A model generated the notes under the pieces. That model did not search any database and had not been told where the DNA came from. It saw nothing but the letters and a program-made list of their open reading frames with translations. From the NCBI GenBank assembly GCA_934130435.1, contig CAKOYB010000003.1, forward strand, positions 62,001-126,000: a stretch of DNA of 64,000 bases. Reading direction: 5' to 3'. Shown in pieces: positions 16,356 to 24,318 of the stretch (position 1 is its first letter; each line of letters opens with the position of its first letter). The position numbers and the translations under genes are program-made. This DNA is from an uncultured Clostridia bacterium (GTDB lineage: Bacteria; Bacillota; Clostridia; TANB77; CAG-508).

Positions 16356-17213
16356 TTATTCATTAATCATATTTTTAATTTTTTCTATATTTTTAATTGC
16401 AATGTCATATCCACTCTTATAGCAAATATCAATTTTATCAACATCTAGTAAACCTGTTTTTTCTATATCAATATTTAAAATATAATCTCCTTTATTTAAG
16501 TTTATATTTGTAATTTTTGTAGTCATTATGTCTATTGTTTTCATTACATAATCTGTTATATTACTGGTATCGTCTACCCCATCACTGTTAAATTTTACTC
16601 CAATAACTTTATCTGCTCCTTGTTTTTTTACTTCAGTTATTGGAATATTATCTAGAGCTCCTCCATCAACAAATTTATGTGTTTTAAATTTACATGGGCT
16701 AAATACTGCCGTAAAGCTACTACTTGCTCTAACTGCTTTTCCAACAGATATATCTGTAATATATCTATCTTCTTTTGTATTATCAAATGGTATAAAATTT
16801 GTAAAAACATATTCTTTCGAATCTATCAGATCAACTGTTGGAATAACTAATGGCATTTGTATATCACTAATTTTTTTTATTCCAATATTTTCAGAAATTC
16901 TATTAAATACTTTCTCAATGCTTTCTCCAGTTTTTAATCCAGTTAGAGTAATTTTTTTGCTAATCATAAAATTCTTAATTCCAGAAACTATTTTTCCATT
17001 GTTTATTTGCACAAGTTCTTTAGAATGTTTTTTAAATAATGTATATATGTAGTATGGTGAATATCCCATTGCATATAATGAAGCAACCAAGCTTCCTGAG
17101 CTTGTTCCTCCTATTATGTCTACTTTTATATCATTTTCTTCTAATGCTTTTAAAACTCCAGCATGTGCAATTCCTTTAATTCCTCCACCTGATAAAGCAA
17201 TTCCTAATTTCAT
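16356..17213 (-). CDS. Patatin-like phospholipase
   Basis: A 285-residue cytoplasmic serine esterase of the patatin (RssA/YchK) type. The oxyanion loop LSGGGIKGIAHAGVL is at 7-21, the nucleophile elbow is GGTSSG (35-40) with the catalytic serine at the fourth position, and the catalytic aspartate is in FVDGGALDNIP (about 170). Such enzymes hydrolyse acyl lipids. The start MKLGIALSGGG is chosen because AAGGAG precedes it; the ORF stays open for 13 codons upstream without conservation. It is followed by a gap and then the ribosomal operon. Confidence 0.88.
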   Translation of the reverse strand: MKLGIALSGGGIKGIAHAGVLKALEENDIKVDIIGGTSSGSLVASLYAMGYSPYYIYTLFKKHSKELVQINNGKIVSGIKNFMISKKITLTGLKTGESIEKVFNRISENIGIKKISDIQMPLVIPTVDLIDSKEYVFTNFIPFDNTKEDRYITDISVGKAVRASSSFTAVFSPCKFKTHKFVDGGALDNIPITEVKKQGADKVIGVKFNSDGVDDTSNITDYVMKTIDIMTTKITNINLNKGDYILNIDIEKTGLLDVDKIDICYKSGYDIAIKNIEKIKNMINE

Positions 17214-17321
17214 TTTTTCTCCTTGTATAAAGTATTTATATATATTATTCACAATGATTTATTTGTTTAAACATTTAATAAACAAATAGAAAGAAATTAA
17301 AACGTATTTTTACTTAATCTT

Positions 17322-17463
17322 GTTATATGGAACAAAGCGACTTTAGTCGCCCTTTGTTCTCGCCGATTTGAGTTTCCGAATGGAATGAGGAAATCTCAAA
17401 GGCAATAGCGATTATAGCATTTTTTATATAGTAGGAAATGAAAAATTTCCTACTATATAAAAA
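17322..17463 (+). repeat. Dispersed palindromic repeat, full copy A
   Basis: The gap 17214-17511 holds this 140-base repeat and a terminator. Three hairpins follow one another: GAACAAAGCGACTTTAGTCG with its complement CTTTGTTC; a TTTCCGAATGG..GGAAA unit; and a long AT-rich stem built on TATAGTAGGAAAT and ATTTCCTACTATA. An almost identical copy lies in opposite orientation at 21052-21191, with partial copies at 59421-59498 and 1221-1300. No reading frame is present. It resembles a non-autonomous MITE or REP-like element. Confidence 0.85.
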
Positions 17464-17492
17464 AATCAGAAGATTTAATCTTCTGATTTTTT
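17464..17492 (-). terminator. Terminator of the rpsF-ssb-rpsR operon
   Basis: AATCAGAAGATT and AATCTTCTGATT form a perfect stem about 20 bases past the rpsR stop codon, with a T run on the minus strand. Confidence 0.85.
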
Positions 17493-17511
17493 TATTTTTA
17501 TTAATTATTTA

Positions 17512-17790
17512 TTAGTTTTGTGTATATGGTAAAACTGCAATATGTCTAGCTCTTTTTACTGCTAAAGTTATATCTCTTTGATGTTTTGCACATGCTCCTG
17601 TTGCTCTTCTTGGTAATATTTTACCTTTTTCACTTATGAATTTTTTTAGTTGTTCACCATTTTTATAGTCTAACACTAAATCTTTGTTAGCACATAATGC
17701 ACATACTTTTTTTCTCATTTTTTTGAATTTTGGATTATAATCATCATCATTATTTCTAAAATTCTTTTTATTTTGCTTTTTATCAGCCAT
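17512..17790 (-). CDS. rpsR: 30S ribosomal protein S18
   Basis: A 92-residue S18 of the small ribosomal subunit. The conserved core KILPRRATGACAKHQRDITLAVKR is split here as ILPRRATGACAKHQR and LAVKRARHIA. A CxxC (CALC, about 31-34) and the later CAKH give the zinc-ligand pattern of 'C+' S18 forms. It is third in the rpsF-ssb-rpsR operon, 15 bases after ssb, the standard order in Firmicutes, and is followed by a terminator. Confidence 0.97.
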   Translation of the reverse strand: MADKKQNKKNFRNNDDDYNPKFKKMRKKVCALCANKDLVLDYKNGEQLKKFISEKGKILPRRATGACAKHQRDITLAVKRARHIAVLPYTQN

Positions 17791-17805
17791 TTAATTTTCC
17801 TCCCT

Positions 17806-18228
17806 TTAGAATGGTAGGTCATCATTTGAAGTTACTTCAAAATCTGAACTTGCTGAAGATGCAACACTTCCAAAAGTATTTTCAAAACTTGCTGAATCAC
17901 CATTTTCTCTTTTTGAATCTGCAAAGTATGCTTCTTCAGCAACAACTTCTGTTATATATCTTTTTTGACCTTGTTCATCTTCCCATGTTCTTGTTTGTAA
18001 TCTTCCAATTATTCCTACTTGTTGACCCTTTTTAAAATATTTACTGCAAAATTCCCCTAATTTGCTCCAAGCAACAATGTTAATAAAATCTGCTTGTCTT
18101 TCTTCTCCTTGTCTTGCAAATCTTCTATTAACTGCTATGCTGAAACTTGCAACTAGGGTATTATTTGTTTGAGTATATCTAACTTCTGGATCTCTTGTTA
18201 ATCTTCCCATTAAAATTACTTTATTCAT
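17806..18228 (-). CDS. ssb: Single-stranded DNA-binding protein
   Basis: A 140-residue SSB. The OB fold covers 1-105 (MNKVILMGRLTRDPEVRYT, FINIVAWSKLGEFCSKYFKKG), followed by a short flexible linker and the acidic tail DDLPF that recruits replication and repair proteins. It coats single-stranded DNA in replication, repair and competence. Its position between rpsF and rpsR is the standard Firmicutes arrangement. Confidence 0.97.
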   Translation of the reverse strand: MNKVILMGRLTRDPEVRYTQTNNTLVASFSIAVNRRFARQGEERQADFINIVAWSKLGEFCSKYFKKGQQVGIIGRLQTRTWEDEQGQKRYITEVVAEEAYFADSKRENGDSASFENTFGSVASSASSDFEVTSNDDLPF

Positions 18229-18275
18229 TATTTTACCTAAACCTTTCTTATATTTAAGGCCCCTAATATTTCAGA

Positions 18276-18560
18276 TTAGTCTTCTTTTCTTACAGAAATA
18301 AACTTCATTACATGGTCATCTATTCTATAATTTCTTTCAAGTTCTGAAATTAATTCTGGTTTTGCTTCAAAGTCGAATACAATATAGTATCCTTCTTTGT
18401 TTTTGTTAATTTCGTAAGCTAATCTTTTTTTACCAACTTCATTAACATTTTCGACTTTACCATCATTATTAATAATATCTGTGAATTTAGTTATTAAGGC
18501 TTTAATTCCTTCTTCATCAACAGATGGATTAATAATGATAACACTCTCGTATTTATTCAT
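18276..18560 (-). CDS. rpsF: 30S ribosomal protein S6
   Basis: A 94-residue S6. I start at MNKYESVIIINPSVDEE because GGAGGTG is correctly spaced in front of it and S6 proteins begin this way; the frame is open for 52 more codons upstream but those overlap a promoter and terminator. It binds 16S rRNA together with S18 in the subunit platform. It is first in the rpsF-ssb-rpsR operon. Confidence 0.95.
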   Translation of the reverse strand: MNKYESVIIINPSVDEEGIKALITKFTDIINNDGKVENVNEVGKKRLAYEINKNKEGYYIVFDFEAKPELISELERNYRIDDHVMKFISVRKED

Positions 18561-18620
18561 TATTTTCACCTCCTTTTGGATATATAACCCATTTATTATT
18601 AAATGAGTAAGGCACAAAAA

Positions 18621-18643
18621 AACAATGTTTTTTGAACATTGTT
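18621..18643 (-). terminator. Terminator or attenuator between rplT and rpsF
   Basis: AACAATGTT (18621-18629) and AACATTGTT (18635-18643) form a stem followed on the minus strand by seven T. It lies 48 bases after rplT, but also downstream of the rpsF promoter at 18645-18673, so it can end the infC operon and could attenuate rpsF. Confidence 0.7.
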
Positions 18644-18644
18644 T

Positions 18645-18673
18645 ATTGTAACATAGTATCGTAGAAATTGCAA
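18645..18673 (-). promoter_or_regulatory. Putative rpsF promoter
   Basis: TTGCAA (18668-18673) and TACAAT (18645-18650) on the minus strand with 17 bases between them. Transcripts would begin just before or within the hairpin at 18621-18643. Confidence 0.5.
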
Positions 18674-18690
18674 TACCTGTAAAGTACATT

Positions 18691-19041
18691 TTATGCATTT
18701 TTAGCTGTTTCAGCAATTTTTTTGAATGCTTCTGGATCTGTAACAGCTATTTCAGCTAACATTTTTCTATTTATAGTAACATTAGCTTTCTTTAATCCAG
18801 ATATTAATGAGCTGTATGTTATACCATTCATTCTAGCAGCTGCATTGATTCTTGCTATCCATAGTTTTCTGAAATTGCTCTTTTTATCTTTTCTTCCTAT
18901 GTATGCATACATTCCAGATTTCATAACTGCTTGTTTAGCCATTCTAAATCTGTAACCTTTTGCTCCATAATATCCTTTAGCTTGTTTTAATATTTTTTTA
19001 TGTTTTTTACGAGTAATTCTCGCTGTTTTAACTCTTGCCAT
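18691..19041 (-). CDS. rplT: 50S ribosomal protein L20
   Basis: A 116-residue L20 (MARVKTARITRKKHKKILK... AVTDPEAFKKI). It is an early assembly protein of the 50S subunit and in Firmicutes also the repressor of its own operon through an mRNA leader, which is present upstream of infC. The start MARVK is preceded by GGAGTG; an ATG four codons earlier is not supported. It is last in infC-rpmI-rplT. Confidence 0.96.
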   Translation of the reverse strand: MARVKTARITRKKHKKILKQAKGYYGAKGYRFRMAKQAVMKSGMYAYIGRKDKKSNFRKLWIARINAAARMNGITYSSLISGLKKANVTINRKMLAEIAVTDPEAFKKIAETAKNA

Positions 19042-19086
19042 TAGTTTTTTCACTCCTTTTTCTATTTTAACTTCTATTTATTGTTA

Positions 19087-19290
19087 TTATCCACCATAAG
19101 GCATTAATTTTTTTATTCCTGCTTTGCAAGTTTTATCTGCATAAGCATTTTGAATTTTTCCAGATTTTTTTTGTCTTGATGTTTTATTTGCTAAAAGATG
19201 TCTTCTATTAGCTTTTGTTCTTTTAACTTCTCCTGTAGCAGTTAATTTATATCTTTTTTTTGCTGCTTTGTTAGTTTTTAATTTTCCCAT
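19087..19290 (-). CDS. rpmI: 50S ribosomal protein L35
   Basis: A 67-residue, strongly basic L35 with family start MGKLKTNKAAKKRYKLTATG and the closing LMPYGG. It is the middle gene of the conserved infC-rpmI-rplT operon. The length is normal and the AAAGGGG site is well placed. Confidence 0.96.
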   Translation of the reverse strand: MGKLKTNKAAKKRYKLTATGEVKRTKANRRHLLANKTSRQKKSGKIQNAYADKTCKAGIKKLMPYGG

Positions 19291-19311
19291 TTTAAAGTAA
19301 CTCCCCTTTCT

Positions 19312-19821
19312 TTATTTTGTTTTTGATAATATAATAAACATATTTTTTCCTTCTAATACTGCTTTTTTCTCTGAAGAAGCAATATCAGATAGTTCTTCTG
19401 CAAATTTTTTAAGTAACTCTTCTCCTGCCTTAGAATAATTTAGTTCTCTACCTCTAAATCTAACTGTTATTTTTACTTTGCAGCCGTCTTCTATAAATTT
19501 TCTTGCATTTTTTACTTTAAAATTAAAATCATGTTCTTCTGTATTTGGTGTACATCTAATTTCTTTAACTTCGGTAACTTTTTGCTTTTTCTTTGCTTCT
19601 TTTTCTCTTTTTGCTTGTTCAAATTTGTACTTTCCATAATCCATTATTTTACAAACAGGTGGATTTCCATTTGGTGCAACTAATACTAAATCAAGATTTT
19701 TTTCAATTGCAATATTTAAAGCATCATTTGAAGACATAATTCCTAATTTTTGGCCTTTATCATCTATTAATTGAAGTGAACTTAATCTTATTCTTTCATT
19801 AATTAGTAATTCTTGTTTTAT
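19312..19821 (-). CDS. infC: Translation initiation factor IF-3 (non-canonical ATA start)
   Basis: A 169-residue IF-3 that binds the 30S subunit and checks start codon and initiator tRNA. The N domain (QELLINERIRLSSLQLID) is linked by a lysine-rich helix to the C domain (TVRFRGRELNYSKAG). The first ATG in frame lies 14 codons further upstream inside a terminator hairpin, whereas GGAGGTG sits seven bases before an ATA at 19819-19821 where family homology starts. IF-3 genes commonly use AUU-type starts so that IF-3 represses its own translation; ATA here would serve the same purpose. It is first in infC-rpmI-rplT. Confidence 0.9.
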   Translation of the reverse strand: MKQELLINERIRLSSLQLIDDKGQKLGIMSSNDALNIAIEKNLDLVLVAPNGNPPVCKIMDYGKYKFEQAKREKEAKKKQKVTEVKEIRCTPNTEEHDFNFKVKNARKFIEDGCKVKITVRFRGRELNYSKAGEELLKKFAEELSDIASSEKKAVLEGKNMFIILSKTK

Positions 19822-19833
19822 ACTAACACCTCC

Positions 19834-19960
19834 AATAAAAAAAAATTGACTAAAGTTAGCCAATCCACAATTAATAAATATATCTATAAATTATATATTG
19901 TATTTCTAACCTTTTCCTGCATTAGTTAAGGTGAGAAGTGGATGACTTCTTCTTTTTACA
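19834..19960 (-). promoter_or_regulatory. infC operon leader, L20-leader type, with attenuator
   Basis: Between promoter and infC lie an AGAAGT..ACTTCT hairpin (about 19933-19949), a TCTCACCTTAACTAATGC segment and AGGAAAAGGTT, then a hairpin TTGGCTAA..TTAGTCAA (19846-19863) followed by nine T on the minus strand just before the Shine-Dalgarno sequence. This layout matches the autoregulatory L20 leader of Firmicutes, where L20 binding favours the terminator. I recognise it by layout and words, not by a covariance search. Confidence 0.75.
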
Positions 19961-19966
19961 ATAAAT

Positions 19967-19995
19967 ATAATAAAGCATTTCTCTTGAAAAGTCAA
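19967..19995 (-). promoter_or_regulatory. infC operon promoter
   Basis: TTGACT (19990-19995) and TATTAT (19967-19972) on the minus strand, 17-base spacer, directly in front of the leader. Confidence 0.75.
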
Positions 19996-20013
19996 GTTTT
20001 TTTTGTGAAATTC

Positions 20014-20042
20014 TTGACTTTTTTTAATTTATATATTAGAAT
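20014..20042 (+). promoter_or_regulatory. rplM-rpsI promoter
   Basis: TTGACT (20014-20019) and TAGAAT (20037-20042) on the plus strand with a 17-base spacer, back to back with the infC promoter. About 95 bases of leader follow before rplM, with no clear terminator hairpin. Confidence 0.7.
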
Positions 20043-20143
20043 AGTTAAGTATTTTGTACGATTGCAATATAAGTAAAGCTTCTCCCCGGTAGTTTTATTT
20101 GTATTCATATAAATAATTTAATGAATGGAGGGTATCTATTACC

Positions 20144-20578
20144 ATGAATAATACTACATATAGTATAAAGAAAAATGAAATAGAAAAAAAATGGTATGTA
20201 ATTGACGCAGCAAACAAACCTTTAGGTAGAGTTGCAACTGAAGCTGCAAAATTATTAAGAGGAAAACATAAACCAACTTTCACACCTAACTTAGATGTTG
20301 GTGATCATGTTATAATCATTAATTGTAAAGATGTTATCTTAACAGGTAATAAATTAAATCAAAAGGTTTACAGACATCATTCTGGCTATATTGGAGGAAT
20401 GAAAGAAGTTTCTGCTAAAGATATGTTAGCAAATAATCCTGAAAAAGCTATGATGTTAGCTATAAAAGGAATGCTTCCTCATAATAGCTTAGGTCGTCAA
20501 CAATTAAAAAAATTAAGAGTATATGCTGGTAATGAGCATGATAATATTGCTCAAAAGCCTGAGAATTGGAATTTTTAA
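20144..20578 (+). CDS. rplM: 50S ribosomal protein L13
   Basis: A 144-residue L13 with family motifs WYVIDAANKPLGRVATEAA (about 17-35), VYRHHSGYIGGMKE and the MLPHNSLGRQQLKKL signature near residue 110-124. It is part of the 50S subunit. The start follows GGAGGG. It forms the standard operon with rpsI, 23 bases downstream. Confidence 0.97.
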   Translation: MNNTTYSIKKNEIEKKWYVIDAANKPLGRVATEAAKLLRGKHKPTFTPNLDVGDHVIIINCKDVILTGNKLNQKVYRHHSGYIGGMKEVSAKDMLANNPEKAMMLAIKGMLPHNSLGRQQLKKLRVYAGNEHDNIAQKPENWNF

Positions 20579-20601
20579 AAATATTAAAGGAGGAAATTTA
20601 A

Positions 20602-21009
20602 ATGCCTAAAGCAAGTGCAGAAAAAATAGTTTTTTATGGAACTGGTAGAAGAAAAAGTTCTATTGCTAGAGTTAGATTAGTTGAAGGTACTGGAAAAATA
20701 ACTATAAATGATAAAGATATTAATGATTATCTTAGTTTAGAAACATTAAAAGTTATTGTAAAACAACCATTAGTTGTTACAAATACTTTATCTAAATATG
20801 ATGTAATCGTTAAAGTTATAGGTGGAGGATTCACAGGTCAAGCTGGAGCAATTCGCCATGGTATATCTAGAGCTCTATTAGAAGCTAATAGCGAATATAG
20901 ATCAATTTTAAAATCTAATGGATTCTTAACAAGAGATCCAAGAATGAAAGAAAGAAAAAAATACGGTCTTAAAAAAGCTAGACGTGCACCACAATTCAGC
21001 AAGAGATAA
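20602..21009 (+). CDS. rpsI: 30S ribosomal protein S9
   Basis: A 135-residue S9 with the family motifs YGTGRRKSSIARVRL (12-26), GGGFTGQAGAIRHGIS and the basic C-terminus KKARRAPQFSKR whose tail reaches the P-site tRNA. Normal length, strong AGGAGG site, followed by a terminator. Confidence 0.97.
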   Translation: MPKASAEKIVFYGTGRRKSSIARVRLVEGTGKITINDKDINDYLSLETLKVIVKQPLVVTNTLSKYDVIVKVIGGGFTGQAGAIRHGISRALLEANSEYRSILKSNGFLTRDPRMKERKKYGLKKARRAPQFSKR

Positions 21010-21024
21010 TATTATTTATATATC

Positions 21025-21053
21025 AAAAAGAGAACCAATCTGGTTCTCTTTTT
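21025..21053 (+). terminator. Terminator of rplM-rpsI
   Basis: AAAAAGAGAACCA and TGGTTCTCTTTTT form a perfect stem with a three-base loop, 15 bases after rpsI. Confidence 0.9.
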
Positions 21054-21191
21054 ATATAGTAAAGAATTTCTCATTTTCTACTATATAAAAAATGCTATAA
21101 TCACTATTGCCTTTGAGATTTCCTCATTCCATTCGGAAATTCAAATCTGCAAGAACAAATGGCGACTAAAGTCGCTTTGTTCATATATAAC
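21052..21191 (-). repeat. Dispersed palindromic repeat, full copy B
   Basis: The reverse complement of this segment matches copy A at 17322-17463 over its whole length with few differences: the same GCGACTTTAGTCGCC hairpin, the same TTTCCGAATGGAATGAGG core, AGGCAATAGTGATTATAGCA and the terminal TATATAGTAG stem. It ends within three or four bases of the stop codon of the Cna-B adhesin, whose sortase signal is incomplete. The gap 21010-21193 contains nothing else besides the terminator. Confidence 0.85.
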
Positions 21192-21193
21192 TT

Positions 21194-24100
21194 TTATTCT
21201 CCTGTTCTTGGCAATTTTTTAATTATTTCTTTTTTATAAATTCTGGTTAAATGTTTTGCCTCATTTGAAACAAGATATTCAAAATCAAATCCTTCTACTT
21301 TTGTTCTATTCTCTATTATTTCGCCCTCTTTCATTTTATTATTAGTTATAGCGTATAGTACTGGACTTTGTATTGACGAAAATCCTTCTTTTACAGTTCC
21401 AAACTCAGCTTTTATTTCTGTTATCTTTTCATTCTTCTCTAATTCTATCTTTTTTAAATCTATATACTCATTCTTGGTGCTGCTTACTTCTTGTAAAAAT
21501 ACATATTCTTTTTTATTGGTTTTATAAAAAATCTTGTATTTCATTTTTTCATTATATATTCCTGTCTGTAGTTTAGTTACGTTTATATCTTCATATGGTA
21601 AAAACTCTGTCCATGTGAATTTATTTAATTTAACATTACCAGTATTTTTAATAATAAATCTATAGTTTATTTCTTGTCCTGCTTCTGCATTTTCTGTTCC
21701 GTTTTTTTCAATTACAGTTTTGGGCATATGTGGCATATTTTCTATATTAAGTTCTACTATTTCATTATTATTTTTTATGTTTATTATGTAATCATTTTCA
21801 TTTAATAAAAAATATTTTGTAGCATATTTTTCTTTTACTTTATATATTCCTCTCTCTAAATCAGTAGTAACTGCAATTCCATCTTTGTTTGTTATTATTT
21901 CATCAACTTTTTCATTGTTTATGTTAAAAATCTCAAATATTACACCTTCAATTGGATCATTTTGTTTTATTTTTCTTATTAAGTTTTCTGCTTTACTTGT
22001 CTTTTTTATTTTAATTTTTCCCTTAATTTTTTTATTTGTTATATTATATGTTAATTTTTCTTTGCTTTTTATTTCAAATTCTATATTTTGATTATTCAAT
22101 ACATAATTTGGATTTGTTTTTGTTTCTATAATTGTATATTTGCCTATTGGAAGTTTTTTACTAATTGCATATCCCCTTTGATTTGTAATTATTCTATCAA
22201 CCTCTATTTTATTTTTATCTAATATTTTAAACTCTACTCCTTGAATTCCTATCTTTTGATCTTCTTCGTCTACCTTATATATTTCAACTTGTCCTTTTAT
22301 CATTTCATTTTCTATTTTGATATGGCTTTTCTCATTATGTTTTATTTTAAGATTAATTTCATTCTCCATTAATTCATATTCTTTTTGTGTTTCTATCTCC
22401 TTTATTTTTATATTTCCTATTCTTAAGTTATTAATAGCAGCTATTCCATATTCATTTGTTGTAATAATTTGCTTATTCCCAATTTTATCTGTCACTTCAA
22501 ACTTAACATTTTCAATTGGCTTTTGTGTATCTTTATCAACTTTCAGTATTTCTAAGCTTCCTGTTTTGTGTTTGTTTTTAGCAATAACTGTTGATATTTC
22601 GTCATTATTTATAGTCACTTTTATTTCATTGTTATTAATTAAATATTCTTTATTATTTCCTAAATCAACTTCTTTTACTGTATAGTCTCCTATTGGAAGT
22701 TTTATAGACTCTCCTTCTCCATTCTTATTTGTTATTATTTCATCAACTATTTTATTATCCTTATTAAAAATAATAAATTTTACCCCAGCAAGTTTTATTT
22801 CATCTATTTCTTCATCCTGCTTAATTATTCTAACTTTTCCTTTCTTTTTTTCATTTTTAATGACGTATTCTGAAAGGCTATTCCAATTTACTTTTAAGTT
22901 TTTATCTATGCAAATATTATATTCTTTTTTAGTTCTTGTTTCCTTTAATATATAGTTTCCTGTGTTAATGTTTTCTACTACTGCAATTCCATCTGCATCT
23001 GTGGTTAAATGCGCTACTACCTTTCCATTGTCTGCATTAATCAAGTCAAATTCAATTGCACCTAAGGTTACATCGGTGTTGTCAGCATCTACTTTAATTA
23101 TTTTTATTCCTCCTTTTTTGTGTTTGTTTGTTATTATTTTTTCAACTGTTTGCTCATACTCTAATTTCAATTTAATTTCTTCCATATTCTGTATATATTC
23201 ATCTTTTGCTTTAACTTCTTTTAGTATGTAATTGTCACTCGCGTATAGGTTTTTAAACTCTATTTTTCCATTTTTATCAGTTTTATTTTTTCCTACTACT
23301 ATATCGTTTTTAAGCAAGTTGAATTCGACTCCTTCAATCGGTTCAAGTGTTTCCTCATCTTTTTTTATTACCTTTATTGCAGAATTGTTTGTTTTTATAT
23401 CTATTTTAAACTCATTTTCAAAATCTTGATATGCATCAGCAGTAATGGCATAATTCTGAATACCATCCTTTGGTGCTTCTCCATAGTATACTGGAAATGT
23501 TTCGCATTTACTTTTAATTATTATATTTCCACTTATATTGTTCTCTAAAAGTCTTTTAGGAAAAACAAGTCTAAACTTTTCTTTTTTATTAAATTCATTC
23601 TTTTTATTATTTTTTTCATCTGTAAAGAATGCACCTTCAGGAATGTCACTATTTTCTTTAATAAAAAATTCTGACATATTTGTATCAGAGCTTATTGAGT
23701 ATTCTGTATAATAATAATTTTCATTTAGTTTATTAATTTTTTCACTTCTATTTAAATATATACTAGCAGTTTTATATTTTTGTGTTCCATTTTTTCCTTT
23801 TTCTGATATGCTATATATTGCGTCTATTATTTTTTGACCTTTTTCATCTTTAGCTTTATAGAAGTTTTTCACATCTCTATTTTCCATTACACTAAATACT
23901 GCTTGTTTTGTTGCTACATACGCTTCTTCTTTTGTTTCAAGTCCTAAACTTGCTGGTGTTACATATGGATATCCATTTATAATTGTTCTCCATACTATTT
24001 CATTTTCTAGAGTTTTCGAAATATTTACTGTATACGCTCCTTCTTCATCAACTCCATTTAATCCGTGATTAATACAATATGCCGGATATTTATTATCTCC

Positions 24101-24301
24101 ATTATTATAATTAATATAATTACATACCACATTAGTCCAAACATTGTTTTTCTTAAATTGGATGTGTGTATTTATTTTATTTCCTTTTTCTAAATCAGCC
24201 TTTTTTATTAATATTGCAGCTGAATATACTGTTAATGTATTTTGCAGTATTATAATAATTATTAAAAGTATAAAAATAATTCTTGTTTTTATTTTCTTCA
24301 T
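21194..24301 (-). CDS. Cna-B repeat surface adhesin with thioester-like head and incomplete LPRTG signal
   Basis: A 1035-residue secreted protein. A signal peptide (about 1-29) is followed by a head with PAYCINHG (C76) and TKQAVFSV (about 131-138), the paired Cys and Gln motifs of Gram-positive thioester adhesin domains. From about 310 come six Cna-B (SpaA-type) repeats, each with a GVEF-like strand, a TNKxG turn and a KE..Y end, which form stalks by isopeptide bonds. A final beta domain (ENAEAGQEINYRFII) precedes the C-terminus KKLPRTGE, where the protein stops: the hydrophobic helix and basic tail needed for sortase anchoring are absent. The sortase gene lies directly upstream. The dispersed repeat B starts just after the stop codon. 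Confidence 0.9.
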   Translation of the reverse strand: MKKIKTRIIFILLIIIIILQNTLTVYSAAILIKKADLEKGNKINTHIQFKKNNVWTNVVCNYINYNNGDNKYPAYCINHGLNGVDEEGAYTVNISKTLENEIVWRTIINGYPYVTPASLGLETKEEAYVATKQAVFSVMENRDVKNFYKAKDEKGQKIIDAIYSISEKGKNGTQKYKTASIYLNRSEKINKLNENYYYTEYSISSDTNMSEFFIKENSDIPEGAFFTDEKNNKKNEFNKKEKFRLVFPKRLLENNISGNIIIKSKCETFPVYYGEAPKDGIQNYAITADAYQDFENEFKIDIKTNNSAIKVIKKDEETLEPIEGVEFNLLKNDIVVGKNKTDKNGKIEFKNLYASDNYILKEVKAKDEYIQNMEEIKLKLEYEQTVEKIITNKHKKGGIKIIKVDADNTDVTLGAIEFDLINADNGKVVAHLTTDADGIAVVENINTGNYILKETRTKKEYNICIDKNLKVNWNSLSEYVIKNEKKKGKVRIIKQDEEIDEIKLAGVKFIIFNKDNKIVDEIITNKNGEGESIKLPIGDYTVKEVDLGNNKEYLINNNEIKVTINNDEISTVIAKNKHKTGSLEILKVDKDTQKPIENVKFEVTDKIGNKQIITTNEYGIAAINNLRIGNIKIKEIETQKEYELMENEINLKIKHNEKSHIKIENEMIKGQVEIYKVDEEDQKIGIQGVEFKILDKNKIEVDRIITNQRGYAISKKLPIGKYTIIETKTNPNYVLNNQNIEFEIKSKEKLTYNITNKKIKGKIKIKKTSKAENLIRKIKQNDPIEGVIFEIFNINNEKVDEIITNKDGIAVTTDLERGIYKVKEKYATKYFLLNENDYIINIKNNNEIVELNIENMPHMPKTVIEKNGTENAEAGQEINYRFIIKNTGNVKLNKFTWTEFLPYEDINVTKLQTGIYNEKMKYKIFYKTNKKEYVFLQEVSSTKNEYIDLKKIELEKNEKITEIKAEFGTVKEGFSSIQSPVLYAITNNKMKEGEIIENRTKVEGFDFEYLVSNEAKHLTRIYKKEIIKKLPRTGE

Positions 24302-24318
24302 TCTCTTTCCTTTCTATA

